31,357 nt of DNA, from contig CAJTYO010000031.1 in assembly GCA_910584045.1 (NCBI GenBank), positions 1-31,357 of the forward strand, read 5' to 3'. The first letter of the stretch is position 1. Each line of letters begins with the position of its first letter. The notes below the pieces were generated by a model, which was given only the letters and a program-made list of their open reading frames with translations, did not search any database and was not told where the DNA came from. This DNA comes from an uncultured Oscillospiraceae bacterium. GTDB lineage: Bacteria; Bacillota; Clostridia; Oscillospirales; Oscillospiraceae. Below, in pieces: positions 1-7,203 of the stretch. Made by a program: the position numbers and the translations under genes.

Positions 1-92
1 AGGCTGGTTGTCCCGCCCGTTTCTGCAAAAACTTATAAGACGCTATATCTTACGATAAAGATTGCATCGAAGATCTTCGCTTCTACCCAACT

Positions 93-803
93 GTGGCCGG
101 TCAGGATGTTCTCAGCCGCGCCCAGACCGTAAAGGGCGGCAAGGCTGAGCTGCTCTACACTTACATCGATGTGGAGCCTGTGGTCTTCAATCGGGGGTTT
201 TATACGGTGGATATGCGCTTTTTCTACCGCGTGACCCTCAACGCCTACTGCTCCTGCCCCCGTCCGATTGAAGTGGAGGGCCTTTGTGTCTTCGATAAAC
301 GGGTCATTCTATTTGGCAGCGAGGGGAACGCCAAGATTTTCTCCTCCGAGCTGCGTGTAGATGCGCTGGACCGCCAGTTGCTGGAGAGCAGCAATCTGCC
401 TACCGCCGTCGTGGAAACTGTCGATCCCATCGTCCTGGACGCCAAACTGGTGGAGTGCTGTGAGAATCGTTGCTGCGACTGCGACATCTGTGAAATCCCG
501 GCCTGCGTATGCCAGTGCTTCTGCTGTGAGCTGACCATGGGCGATGAGTACCGCCGGGCCTTTGTCACTTTGGGCCAGTTCTCCATCATCCGCCTGGAGC
601 GGGATACGCAGTTGCTGATTCCGGTGTTCGATTATTGCATGCCTGATAAGGACTGCTCCTGCGGCAGTGGCTGTGCCAGTGAGGACCCCTGTGAACTGTT
701 CCAGAATATCAGCTTCCCTGTGGATGAGTTCTTCCCGCCCAACAGCCTGACCAGCGCTTGCGATTACGAGGGTGCAAAGCAGTGCTGTGGCTGCTGCCGG
801 TAA
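93..803 (+). CDS. Cysteine-rich conserved protein, 5' end uncertain
   Basis: I do not recognise a characterised family. The 236-residue product has 24 cysteines, about 10 percent. Eleven are packed into residues roughly 122-147 as CC, CxC and CxxC groups, and more lie near residues 180-200 and in the final Cys-rich tail. This suggests metal binding or disulfide cross-linking, for example a spore-coat-like structural role, but that is inference. No signal peptide or membrane segment is visible. The GTG at 93 is the first usable start, yet it has no Shine-Dalgarno sequence. The same frame stays open upstream to 39 after a TAA at 36-38, and that stretch reads like normal protein (DLRFYPTVAGQD). 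The true start may therefore be a non-canonical codon, or be lost to a frameshift or mutation near the window edge. A strong terminator follows at 829-860. Confidence 0.7.
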   Translation: MAGQDVLSRAQTVKGGKAELLYTYIDVEPVVFNRGFYTVDMRFFYRVTLNAYCSCPRPIEVEGLCVFDKRVILFGSEGNAKIFSSELRVDALDRQLLESSNLPTAVVETVDPIVLDAKLVECCENRCCDCDICEIPACVCQCFCCELTMGDEYRRAFVTLGQFSIIRLERDTQLLIPVFDYCMPDKDCSCGSGCASEDPCELFQNISFPVDEFFPPNSLTSACDYEGAKQCCGCCR

Positions 804-828
804 TCCGGTTGCTCGGTCTCTAAGAAAG

Positions 829-860
829 TGGACCCCTGCGGAGAAAACCGCAGGGGTCCA
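829..860. terminator. Bidirectional terminator hairpin
   Basis: A perfect 13-bp stem (829-841 with 848-860, TGGACCCCTGCGG and its complement) encloses a 6-nt loop. It sits between the plus-strand Cys-rich gene and the convergent minus-strand zinc-ribbon gene. T-rich sequence follows on the plus strand (861-878); on the minus strand the tail is a short CTTTCTTAG. Confidence 0.85.
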
Positions 861-871
861 TTCCGTTTATC

Positions 872-1036
872 TTATTTTCTGGTTATCACAAGAGCACAAT
901 GAAAGCTGGACCAGTCCAATCGTTGGCCGCAGCGGTCACAAAAGTTTTGATACTCCCGTTCCATCGTCAGACCGCATCGCGGACAGATGGGGTAAACGTC
1001 TCCCGCCCGGAACGTCAGCACCTCTCTTACGGACAT
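872..1036 (-). CDS. Small zinc-ribbon protein
   Basis: This 54-residue protein carries two CxxC knuckles, CPRCG near residue 18 and CDRCGQ near residue 33, in the usual spacing of a treble-clef or zinc-ribbon fold. Its function is unknown. I chose the ATG at 1036 because the recognisable domain begins just after it (SVREV then GDVYP). A longer form starting with TTG at 1108 would overlap the upstream HTH gene by 28 nt and adds a basic N-terminus; neither start has a clear ribosome-binding site. It lies directly downstream of the HTH regulator on the same strand and is probably co-transcribed with it. Whether it acts with the regulator is unknown. Confidence 0.6.
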   Translation of the reverse strand: MSVREVLTFRAGDVYPICPRCGLTMEREYQNFCDRCGQRLDWSSFHCALVITRK

Positions 1037-1080
1037 AGGTCGGCGGAATCGAGCCAGACTGGCAAATCGTGTCGCAGCGC

Positions 1081-1434
1081 CTATGGCTTTTTTTCCTCTT
1101 CGTTCCAAAGCTTCACCATTTCCATGAACAGCTCGGCAAGACGGAGCTTTTTGGCATCATTTAACACTGCTATTTCCTGAATAGCCTCAAGAAGTCGAAG
1201 GATGATTTCCGGTCTATTCCCATCGACCTTTCCCGTCAGGAGGACCGATGGATCGACATTTAGCTTTTGTCCCAAATGTTCGATAGTTGCGATCCGGGGA
1301 TTTCCATCAGCATTGAGATAATCCTGCAGCATAGAACGGGATATTTCCAGCTCCTCCGAAAATTCCGTCAAGGATTTGTTCTGCCTCTCCATCATCAGGC
1401 GAATAATTGCGGCCAAATGTTCCTGCATACTCAC
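1081..1434 (-). CDS. XRE-type helix-turn-helix transcriptional regulator
   Basis: A 117-residue DNA-binding protein. The N-terminal 60 residues form a Cro/C1-type HTH (KSLTEFSEEL, then the recognition segment SRSMLQDYL). The C-terminal half is a charged helix that probably dimerises. The GTG at 1434 is favoured because AAAGGAGGG (1441-1449, minus strand) lies 7 nt upstream; an ATG two codons later at 1428 is the alternative. A TTG at 1455 is excluded because it precedes the predicted transcription start. The promoter TATAAT at 1457-1462 sits right before the gene, so the leader is very short. It likely controls itself and possibly the zinc-ribbon gene behind it; the target is not known. Confidence 0.8.
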   Translation of the reverse strand: MSMQEHLAAIIRLMMERQNKSLTEFSEELEISRSMLQDYLNADGNPRIATIEHLGQKLNVDPSVLLTGKVDGNRPEIILRLLEAIQEIAVLNDAKKLRLAELFMEMVKLWNEEEKKP

Positions 1435-1456
1435 AGCGCCCCCTCCTTTCGACAAA

Positions 1457-1485
1457 ATTATACAGGATTCGACCGCTCAGGTAAA
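1457..1485 (-). promoter_or_regulatory. Sigma-A promoter of the HTH gene
   Basis: On the minus strand TTTACC (1480-1485), 17 nt, then TATAAT (1457-1462). The predicted start near 1450 leaves only a few bases before the Shine-Dalgarno sequence, which helps to decide the start codon of the gene. Confidence 0.65.
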
Positions 1486-1563
1486 TGCCGTTTCACTGGC
1501 ATATCATACCGTTATACCGGCATAGCAAAGGGCCATATGTAAAAAGAAATAAAAAATCGACTG

Positions 1564-1592
1564 TGGACATTTTATTGATGGTAGAGTATACT
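1564..1592 (+). promoter_or_regulatory. Sigma-A promoter of the pseudouridine synthase gene
   Basis: TGGACA (1564-1569), 17 nt, TATACT (1587-1592). It drives transcription into a leader of roughly 120 nt before the ATG at 1722. Confidence 0.65.
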
Positions 1593-1611
1593 GAGGCCAA
1601 CACAGCAATAC

Positions 1612-1697
1612 GTCCATACCATTTGAAGTTTGGAATGGACGGGGCTTCCATGCTGTGAGAAAATGGAAATCCATTTCAGCTTTTATCACAGCTGGAA
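1612..1697 (+). promoter_or_regulatory. Structured 5' leader of the pseudouridine synthase mRNA
   Basis: Two consecutive folds fill the leader. Hairpin 1 pairs GTCCAT-a-CCA (1612-1621) with TGG-a-ATGGAC (1631-1640). Fold 2 pairs TTCCA-t-GCTGTGA (1646-1658) with TCACAGC-TGGAA (1686-1697), with one bulged T, and holds an inner hairpin AAATGG/CCATTT (1661-1676, 4-nt loop). The ribosome-binding region starts about 10 nt later. No known riboswitch class is recognised. Confidence 0.5.
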
Positions 1698-1721
1698 CCG
1701 ATAGAGTGGAGAGTAGGAGTA

Positions 1722-2681
1722 ATGCGGGAACTTACCATCAGAAAGAACGACGCCGGTCAGCGGCTAGACCGGTTTTTGTCCAAGGCCATGCCGCTGCTTC
1801 CTTTGGCGTTGCTGCAAAAGTATATTCGAATCAAACGGGTGAAGTGCAACAACGCCCGCTGCCAGCGGGACCAGCGTCTAAAGGAGGGGGATGTGCTCCA
1901 GCTTTATATCAACGACGAATTTTTTGAACAACCCCGGGAGGATAACCTGTTTTTGACCCTTTTTCAGCCTAAATTGGATGTGCTATACGAGGACGGGCAC
2001 ATCCTGCTGGTCAACAAGCGTCCCGGTATAGTGGTCCACGCCGATGAGACAGAGAAGGTGAACACGCTCATCAACCATATTCAGGCATATCTCTATCAAA
2101 AAAGGGAGTGGAATCCCAAATGGGAAAACTCCTTTACCCCGGCATTATGCAACCGCATTGACCGTAATACCGGAGGCATCGTCATAGCAGCAAAGGATGC
2201 CGAAACGCTGCGGATTGTCACTGCAAAAATCCGGGACAGGGAGATCACAAAAAAATATCTCTGCATCACCCTAGGGCGGATGGACCCGCCTCAGGGAAAG
2301 CTGGAATGCTTCCTGTTGAAGGATGAGGGAAAGAAGCAGGTCTCCGTCTTCCGCCACCCCGTCCCTGGAGGAAAGTCCTCCGCGACGCTATACCGAACAT
2401 TGGAAAGCAGGGGAGAGCTGAGCCTGACCGAGGCAGAACTGCTGACAGGACGTACACACCAGATTCGTGCATCCTTTGCCGATGCCGGCCATCCCCTGCT
2501 GGGTGACGGAAAGTATGGCAGGGGCAATGTGAACCGCCGGTATGGAGAGACACGCCAGGCGCTGTACAGTTATTATGTTCGCTTTGATTTCCCGACGGAT
2601 GCCGGGTGTCTGGAATATATGCGGGGCAGAGTGTTTCAAGTGGAGTGCGTGCCGTTTGTGGAGAAGTATTTTTCAAAATGA
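1722..2681 (+). CDS. RluA-family 23S rRNA pseudouridine synthase
   Basis: Converts specific uridines in rRNA to pseudouridine. The 319-residue length is normal for RluD-like enzymes. An S4-type RNA-binding domain covers about residues 1-65 (LDRFLSK, KRVKCNN). The catalytic domain has the hallmark NRIDRNTGG at 144-152, with Asp147 as the catalytic nucleophile (the usual form is HRLDxxTSG, so His and Leu are replaced), and the GRTHQIR motif near residue 242. The ATG at 1722 follows GTGGAGAG with suitable spacing. Transcribed alone from the promoter at 1564 through a folded leader, and ended by a hairpin at 2691-2720. Which uridine it modifies cannot be told from sequence alone. Confidence 0.92.
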   Translation: MRELTIRKNDAGQRLDRFLSKAMPLLPLALLQKYIRIKRVKCNNARCQRDQRLKEGDVLQLYINDEFFEQPREDNLFLTLFQPKLDVLYEDGHILLVNKRPGIVVHADETEKVNTLINHIQAYLYQKREWNPKWENSFTPALCNRIDRNTGGIVIAAKDAETLRIVTAKIRDREITKKYLCITLGRMDPPQGKLECFLLKDEGKKQVSVFRHPVPGGKSSATLYRTLESRGELSLTEAELLTGRTHQIRASFADAGHPLLGDGKYGRGNVNRRYGETRQALYSYYVRFDFPTDAGCLEYMRGRVFQVECVPFVEKYFSK

Positions 2682-2690
2682 CAGCAAAAA

Positions 2691-2720
2691 TCCCGGTGCG
2701 GCGACATTGCCACACCGGGA
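2691..2720. terminator. Terminator hairpin between convergent genes
   Basis: TCCCGGTG (2691-2698) pairs with CACCGGGA (2713-2720), with an inner GGC/GCC stem. A run of five A on its plus-strand 5' side gives a U run for the minus-strand transcript, so it mainly serves the small membrane protein gene; on the plus strand only a weak CTTCTATC follows. Confidence 0.7.
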
Positions 2721-2739
2721 CTTCTATCAGTATGTCTTA

Positions 2740-3030
2740 TTACTTCAAAAGCTGAATACCGCCCACCAGGGGAACAGGATTCTCCTTGCCCTGAATGGCA
2801 CTGACCAGGCCAATGATCCAACAGATAAACAGGAAAATCTCACCCACAATGAATACAAGCCAGCCAAGGATGGGAATGATGGCCACAAAGCTCAGCACAA
2901 TGCTGGACAACACCAGCACCAGCGCTTGATTCAGGTGGAATCGGGCGCCATACCGGTCGCCGATCACCAACGCAATGACTAGACCAACCCAAGTCAGGTA
3001 CGCAACGACGTCTGTTGTTCTCTTGTCCAT
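2740..3030 (-). CDS. Small multi-pass membrane protein (DUF4870/Tic20-like)
   Basis: A 96-residue hydrophobic protein with three likely membrane helices: residues 7-23, about 35-52 and about 56-78. The pattern (VAYLTWVGLVIAL, then R-F-H-x-NQAL, then a long hydrophobic stretch) matches the DUF4870-like small membrane proteins, whose role is unknown. It starts at ATG 3030 behind GAGGAGG with 8 nt spacing. It has its own promoter (3078-3106) and a small GC hairpin in the leader (GGCGG/CCGCC, 3054-3069), so it is probably a single-gene transcript separate from the PAP2 gene upstream. Confidence 0.75.
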   Translation of the reverse strand: MDKRTTDVVAYLTWVGLVIALVIGDRYGARFHLNQALVLVLSSIVLSFVAIIPILGWLVFIVGEIFLFICWIIGLVSAIQGKENPVPLVGGIQLLK

Positions 3031-3077
3031 AGAAAAACCTCCTCAAACACTTTGGCGGAAAATGCCGCCGTATGTCA

Positions 3078-3106
3078 ATTATATCATTGGATTGGCGAAT
3101 TGGCAA
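3078..3106 (-). promoter_or_regulatory. Sigma-A promoter of the DUF4870-like gene
   Basis: Minus strand TTGCCA (3101-3106), 17 nt, TATAAT (3078-3083). It lies 48 nt upstream of the start codon. Confidence 0.75.
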
Positions 3107-3151
3107 TGAGGAATTTTTCAGATAGGTTTTTGGTTAACCCAGGTTTAACAG

Positions 3152-4066
3152 CTATTTTGCGTACTGAGCAAAATAGCGGAACGTCATGGGCCAAAGGCAC
3201 CCTGCCGCAAGGACCATCAGGAAATAGCGGACTGCATGAGCGGCTTCATGGCCGCCAAAGAGGGCCAGGAGGGGGGACTTCAAGATGCTTTTGACAAGAA
3301 GGACCAAAGCAAGGCCGCCCGCCAACTTGACAGCCTGCCCCCACCACGGTGCGCGGTTGGGGAAATGGAGCATTTTTTCATCCACTGCACTGACAACCAG
3401 CATACCGCCTACAGCACCGGACATAGAGTAAGCGTTTTTTACAGCCGAAGCAAAATTTGGCCCATCCATCCCGGCAGGGAATGTGTAAAACTCCATAAAA
3501 GCCACAAATGCCAGACTGAATGCCAGCATTGTTCCCAGGATAGCGTAAAGACGCTCAGGGAACCACAATGTACTTTCAATGAGCGGATACAGAATGAACA
3601 CCAGCAGAGCAGCCAGCAGGAAGGACACACCCACATCCGCCGGTGTATGTACCCCCAGATACAGCCTGGATATGGATACTAGCAGCAGGACCACGATACA
3701 GGCGATCCGCAGCCACAGCCGCCCGGTAAGCCGCGCCATACCACCGAAAAAACCGACGGCAGTCTGTGTGTGGCCGCTGGGGAAACTGTAGCCCGTAGCC
3801 TCCGCCTTGGCGGCCGATACAATGGTGAAATTGGGGTCCCTCACCCAAGGACGGGGCACCCGACAGACGATCTTCAGCCACTGATTAATAAGGGTTCCAA
3901 CAAAGCCCACGCTCAGCAAATAGTAGCCCCTCCGCTTATCTACGCACCAGAACACAAACAGCGCGCCCACCATGAAAAAGGTTTCTTCCCCCAGGTGAGT
4001 CACCAGGGACATAAAAGCGTCCAGAACCGGGTGACGAATGGATTCGAACCAGTATAACATCTCCAT
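3152..4066 (-). CDS. PAP2-family membrane phosphatase
   Basis: A 304-residue integral membrane phosphatase, probably acting on a lipid phosphate or pyrophosphate at the outer face of the membrane. All three PAP2 signature blocks are present: K65..R72-P73 (KIVCRVPRP), PSGH at 96-99 and SR..H140..D144 (SRLYLGVHTPAD). The catalytic histidines are H99 and H140. Around them are several hydrophobic helices, and a C-terminal extension of about 110 residues adds two or three more, which is longer than a minimal PAP2 protein. The ATG at 4066 is chosen because AAGGAGG lies 8 nt upstream; the longer reading back to 4210 is proline-rich, lacks a ribosome site and crosses the promoter at 4109-4137. Substrate unknown (undecaprenyl pyrophosphate is one possibility). 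Confidence 0.9.
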   Translation of the reverse strand: MEMLYWFESIRHPVLDAFMSLVTHLGEETFFMVGALFVFWCVDKRRGYYLLSVGFVGTLINQWLKIVCRVPRPWVRDPNFTIVSAAKAEATGYSFPSGHTQTAVGFFGGMARLTGRLWLRIACIVVLLLVSISRLYLGVHTPADVGVSFLLAALLVFILYPLIESTLWFPERLYAILGTMLAFSLAFVAFMEFYTFPAGMDGPNFASAVKNAYSMSGAVGGMLVVSAVDEKMLHFPNRAPWWGQAVKLAGGLALVLLVKSILKSPLLALFGGHEAAHAVRYFLMVLAAGCLWPMTFRYFAQYAK

Positions 4067-4108
4067 ATGCCGCTCCTCCTTGGCGTATATTTCCAAATTC
4101 CAATTTCT

Positions 4109-4137
4109 ATTATAATACGGCGGCGGGGGAGAAGCAA
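4109..4137 (-). promoter_or_regulatory. Sigma-A promoter of the PAP2 gene
   Basis: Minus strand TTGCTT (4132-4137), 17 nt, TATAAT (4109-4114). It separates the PAP2 gene from the LytTR-DUF3021 operon upstream. Confidence 0.7.
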
Positions 4138-4169
4138 GAGGAAAAGGAGAGCCGGGCGGCCCTCCCTCA

Positions 4170-4619
4170 TTATTTGTCCGTTTCTTCCTTCTCTTTCCGA
4201 TACTGTCCAATCATGCCGTCATACTTCCTTCCGGTGATGCGGAAATAGATGTCGAAGCCGATGGTCATTGCAATGAAAATCAGGAAAAACATCCCGATGA
4301 ACATGGCCCACGCACCCGCCCTCTCCATAGGGAACCACTCCGCTTTCCAGGCTGCCAGCATCAGCATGGGTAGAAACAGTGTAATAAAGAGCAGGCTCCG
4401 CCAGGTATATCGCAGCTTTTTGAATATCCAGTCGGAAAAACATATCCCCTGGATCAGGGTGCCCGCAACACTTACAGCAAACAGGGTCCACAACATCAGA
4501 AGGGAGATTTGCTGATTATCGAATACCGTGGAAAAAAACAGGTAGATGAACATCGTACCGGTGTATAAGAAGCACGTTGATGCCTTCCACTCCATAACAC
4601 CATGTAAGAACCTTCTCAT
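4170..4619 (-). CDS. DUF3021 family membrane protein
   Basis: A 149-residue protein with four predicted helices (about residues 17-31, 40-59, 73-92 and 103-123) and a charged C-terminal tail ending in KEKEETDK. DUF3021 proteins are typically encoded next to a LytTR DNA-binding regulator, as here: the start overlaps the LytTR stop as ATGA (4616-4619), so the two are translationally coupled. In related pairs the membrane protein is thought to restrain its cognate LytTR regulator; for this one that is inference. No receiver domain or histidine kinase is present nearby. Confidence 0.85.
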   Translation of the reverse strand: MRRFLHGVMEWKASTCFLYTGTMFIYLFFSTVFDNQQISLLMLWTLFAVSVAGTLIQGICFSDWIFKKLRYTWRSLLFITLFLPMLMLAAWKAEWFPMERAGAWAMFIGMFFLIFIAMTIGFDIYFRITGRKYDGMIGQYRKEKEETDK

Positions 4620-5074
4620 TTCAAAAAACTCCTTTCCAGCTCCCGTAGCTTCTCCTTCATCTCGCCGGCATACTGGCGGGACACGTACACCTGCTCACCG
4701 TTGTCCATGGTCACCAGCAGCCTGCCACCCAGTTCAGGACAAATGGATTTGATCTTCCGGAAGTTGACGATGGCAGACCGCCCCACCCGGAGAAAGTCCA
4801 GCTCGCGTAGTCCGTCCTCCAGCTCATACAGACGCAAAGCTGATTCATAGACTGCGTTCCCAGTATAGAGAAAGGTCCTCTTGTCCGCTGTGTCAATATA
4901 GAGAATATCTCTTACATCCAGCAGATGCTGCTCCCCATTGAGGATGCCCACCAGTTTTCTCTGATGGATGCGCAGCATGGCCACCAGCCGCAGGATATCC
5001 TCATCCGTATGGGGACAGTTGATGATGACCTCCGTTTCTGGAAAAGCTGGATCCTGGTTCATGGTGATTTTCAT
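4616..5074 (-). CDS. LytTR-domain DNA-binding regulator
   Basis: A 152-residue transcription factor with a LytTR DNA-binding domain in its C-terminal 100 residues. Recognisable blocks are DVRDILYIDTADKRTFLYT, then LRVGRSAIVNFRKIKSI and the terminal VYVSRQYAGEMKEKL. The N-terminal 45 residues lack a receiver domain; instead there is the short ferredoxin-like leader usual in LytTR-DUF3021 pairs. The ATG at 5074 follows GAAAGGAGGG; a start at 5098 would lie in the -10 box. The promoter is at 5097-5124. It is coupled to the DUF3021 gene through a 4-nt overlap. Targets unknown; self-regulation is common in the family. Confidence 0.9.
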   Translation of the reverse strand: MKITMNQDPAFPETEVIINCPHTDEDILRLVAMLRIHQRKLVGILNGEQHLLDVRDILYIDTADKRTFLYTGNAVYESALRLYELEDGLRELDFLRVGRSAIVNFRKIKSICPELGGRLLVTMDNGEQVYVSRQYAGEMKEKLRELERSFLK

Positions 5075-5096
5075 GGCGTTCCCTCCTTTCGGGATC

Positions 5097-5124
5097 ATTT
5101 TAACAGATATAAGGAGGATGGCAA
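5097..5124 (-). promoter_or_regulatory. Promoter of the LytTR-DUF3021 operon
   Basis: Minus strand TTGCCA (5119-5124), 16 nt, TAAAAT (5097-5102). The predicted start lies at the edge of the Shine-Dalgarno sequence, so the leader is very short. Confidence 0.6.
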
Positions 5125-5194
5125 GGGATTTCTCCTCAGCGGCTGTTTTTATGTGCTAAAATGCGTTTGAAGTAGAATGAACGTGCAGGCATAG

Positions 5195-5233
5195 AAAAGA
5201 GCCTCTGCGGATAACAACCGCAGAGGCTCTTTT
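5195..5233 (-). terminator. Strong intrinsic terminator after khpA
   Basis: AAAAGAGCCTCTGCGG (5195-5210) pairs perfectly over 16 bp with 5218-5233. On the minus strand it directly follows the khpA stop codon and ends in a T run. It closes the ylxM-ffh-rpsP-khpA operon. Confidence 0.9.
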
Positions 5234-5482
5234 TCAGTCAACAATATCAACGGAGACCTTCTGACCTGCGCGTTGGGCACAGGCGCGTACTAATGTACGG
5301 ATCTCTTTGGCAATACGACCCTGACGGCCAATCACCTTGCCCATATCGTCGGGGGCGACGCGCAGCTCTAATGTCATCTCCTGATCGCCTTCCACCTCGG
5401 TTACAGATACGGCGTCAGGGTTTTCCACCAAGTTTCTGGCGATATAGAGCAGCAGCTCCTTCAAGCTGTGGGCCGCTTCCAT
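5234..5482 (-). CDS. khpA: KhpA, KH-domain RNA-binding protein
   Basis: An 82-residue single KH-domain protein. The GxxG loop is visible as GKVIGRQGR (residues about 48-56), followed by the helix AKEIRTLVRACAQ. KhpA is known in Firmicutes as a small RNA-binding partner of KhpB/Jag that influences cell elongation and mRNA/sRNA metabolism. Its start overlaps the rpsP stop by one base (TAATG), giving translational coupling. The place after rpsP is the standard one (ylqC in Bacillus). A strong terminator abuts the stop codon, so the usual rimM-trmD-rplS genes do not follow here. Confidence 0.95.
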   Translation of the reverse strand: MEAAHSLKELLLYIARNLVENPDAVSVTEVEGDQEMTLELRVAPDDMGKVIGRQGRIAKEIRTLVRACAQRAGQKVSVDIVD

Positions 5483-5721
5483 TAGAGCACATCAACTTTC
5501 TTGAGCAGAGCACGGACCGTGTCAGTAGGCTGTGCGCCAGTCTTGATCCACTCCTTGGCGCGGTCTGCGTCAATCTTGATCTCGGCAGGGGAGACGCAGG
5601 GATTGTAGGTACCGATCTCCTCTATAAAGCGGCCATCGCGGGGATAGCGGCTATCAGCGACGACGACGCGGTAGAAGGGAGCCTTTTTTGCGCCCATACG
5701 GCGCAGTCTGATTTTGACCAT
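5482..5721 (-). CDS. rpsP: 30S ribosomal protein S16
   Basis: A 79-residue S16, a small-subunit protein needed for 30S assembly. The sequence begins MVKIRLRRMGAKKAPFYR, the family signature, followed by VVADSRYPRDGRFIEEIGTYNP. The length is normal. The ATG at 5721 follows GGAGG with 9 nt spacing. It lies between ffh and khpA in the conserved order. A 79-nt gap from ffh holds a -10-like TATAAT (5745-5750, minus) without a good -35, and an 8-bp palindrome at 5766-5783. Confidence 0.98.
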   Translation of the reverse strand: MVKIRLRRMGAKKAPFYRVVVADSRYPRDGRFIEEIGTYNPCVSPAEIKIDADRAKEWIKTGAQPTDTVRALLKKVDVL

Positions 5722-5765
5722 GATGTGTTTCCTCCAATTAGTAGATTATATTTGTACTTGTATAA

Positions 5766-5783
5766 TAAATGCCGGGGCATTTA
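5766..5783. repeat. Palindrome between ffh and rpsP
   Basis: TAAATGCC (5766-5773) and GGCATTTA (5776-5783) flank a GG centre. No U run follows on the minus strand, so it looks more like an operator or an RNA processing/stability hairpin than a terminator. Confidence 0.45.
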
Positions 5784-5800
5784 CGACAAAAAGGAAGCGG

Positions 5801-7189
5801 TTACTTCAGTCGCTTTTTCCGACCAAAGCCGTGCATTTTGCTGGTGCCCGTGACTTTGCCCAGATTGGGCATTCTGCCAAGACCCAGCGGCATTTTCCCT
5901 TTGGACAGAGATTTGGTCAGCTGCAACATCATTTCATACTGCTTGAGCAAACGGTTGACATCGGCCACTTCCTGACCGCAGCCTGCAGCGATGCGGCGCT
6001 TACGGCTGGCATCCAGAAGAGAGGGGTTGTTGCGTTCCTTAGGGGTCATGGAGAGGATGACGGCCTCCTGACGGTTGAGCATTTTGTCGTCGATCTGTGC
6101 GCCAGCCATCTGCTTTCCCAGCTGTCCGGGGAACATGGCGGCCATCTGACTTAAGTCGCCCATTTTTCGCAGCTGACGCATCTGCTCCATGTAATCGGTA
6201 AGAGTGAAGCGGTTTTTCCGAAGCTTCTCTTCCAACTCCGCAGCTTTTTTTTCGTCCAGGTTCTGCTCCGCCTTCTCGATCAGGGAGAGCATATCGCCCA
6301 TACCCAAAATGCGGGAGGCCATGCGGTCCGGGTGGAACAGCTCAATCATATCCAGCTTTTCGCCGGTACCAACAAACTTGATGGGCTTACCGGTAGCTGC
6401 CCGGATAGAGAGGGCTGCGCCGCCTCTGGCATCGCCGTCCATCTTGGTCAGCAACACACCGTCGATGCCCAGGGCATCATTGAAAGCTGTGGCGGCGCTG
6501 ACGGCATCCTGACCGGTCATTGCGTCTACCACCAGCAGAATCTCGTTGGGCTCCACAGCGCTCTTGATCTTCTTCAGCTCCTCCATGAGCTGTTCATCAA
6601 TGTGTAGCCGTCCAGCGGTATCAAGCAATACGGTATCAAACCCATTATCCCGGGCGTGGCGGACCGCGTGCTGTGCGATCTGCACCGGGTTGACCTGTCC
6701 AAGGGCAAACACAGGGATATCCAGCTGCTCGCCGACTACCTGTAGCTGGGTGATAGCGGCAGGGCGGTACACGTCACAGGCCACCAGCAGGGGGCGCTTG
6801 CCCATATTCTGCTTCAAGTAGCCCGCCAGCTTGGCGCCATTAGTGGTCTTACCGGCACCCTGCAGACCCACCATCATAATGACTGTGGGCGACTTGGACG
6901 CCATAGAAATTTTTTCACTGCCGCCGCCCATCAGGGCGGTCAGCTCCTCATTAACAATTTTGATGATCTGCTGGGCGGGAGTCAGACTTTCCAGTACCTC
7001 CGCGCCCACAGCTCGATCGGTGACCTTGGCTACAAAGTCCTTGACAACACCGTAGCTTACGTCGGCATCCAGAAGGGCTAGGCGGACCTCCTTCATAGCC
7101 TCCCTCACGTCGGCCTCGGTGACCCGTCCCTTGCCCCGCAAACGCCGGAACGCCGCGTTCAATTTTTCGGAAAGACCTTCAAATGCCAT
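5801..7189 (-). CDS. ffh: Signal recognition particle protein Ffh
   Basis: The 462-residue GTPase of the signal recognition particle. It binds signal sequences of nascent membrane proteins with 4.5S RNA and docks at FtsY. Order: N domain (1-85), G domain with the P-loop GLQGAGKT at 108-115 and later DTAGR and TKMDGDARGG motifs, then the methionine-rich M domain (about 300-430) with the RNA-binding region GSGxxV-like RRIAAGCGQEVADVN. The C-terminus is Lys/Gly-rich. ATG 7189 follows AAGGAG. It starts 14 nt after ylxM and so is in the same transcript. Confidence 0.98.
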   Translation of the reverse strand: MAFEGLSEKLNAAFRRLRGKGRVTEADVREAMKEVRLALLDADVSYGVVKDFVAKVTDRAVGAEVLESLTPAQQIIKIVNEELTALMGGGSEKISMASKSPTVIMMVGLQGAGKTTNGAKLAGYLKQNMGKRPLLVACDVYRPAAITQLQVVGEQLDIPVFALGQVNPVQIAQHAVRHARDNGFDTVLLDTAGRLHIDEQLMEELKKIKSAVEPNEILLVVDAMTGQDAVSAATAFNDALGIDGVLLTKMDGDARGGAALSIRAATGKPIKFVGTGEKLDMIELFHPDRMASRILGMGDMLSLIEKAEQNLDEKKAAELEEKLRKNRFTLTDYMEQMRQLRKMGDLSQMAAMFPGQLGKQMAGAQIDDKMLNRQEAVILSMTPKERNNPSLLDASRKRRIAAGCGQEVADVNRLLKQYEMMLQLTKSLSKGKMPLGLGRMPNLGKVTGTSKMHGFGRKKRLK

Positions 7190-7203
7190 GGGCTTGTCAC
7201 TCC

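Noticed and set aside
3120..3151. GTTAA/TTAAC inverted repeat as a terminator for the PAP2 gene
   Set aside because: The stem is short and AT-rich, and no U run follows on the minus strand.
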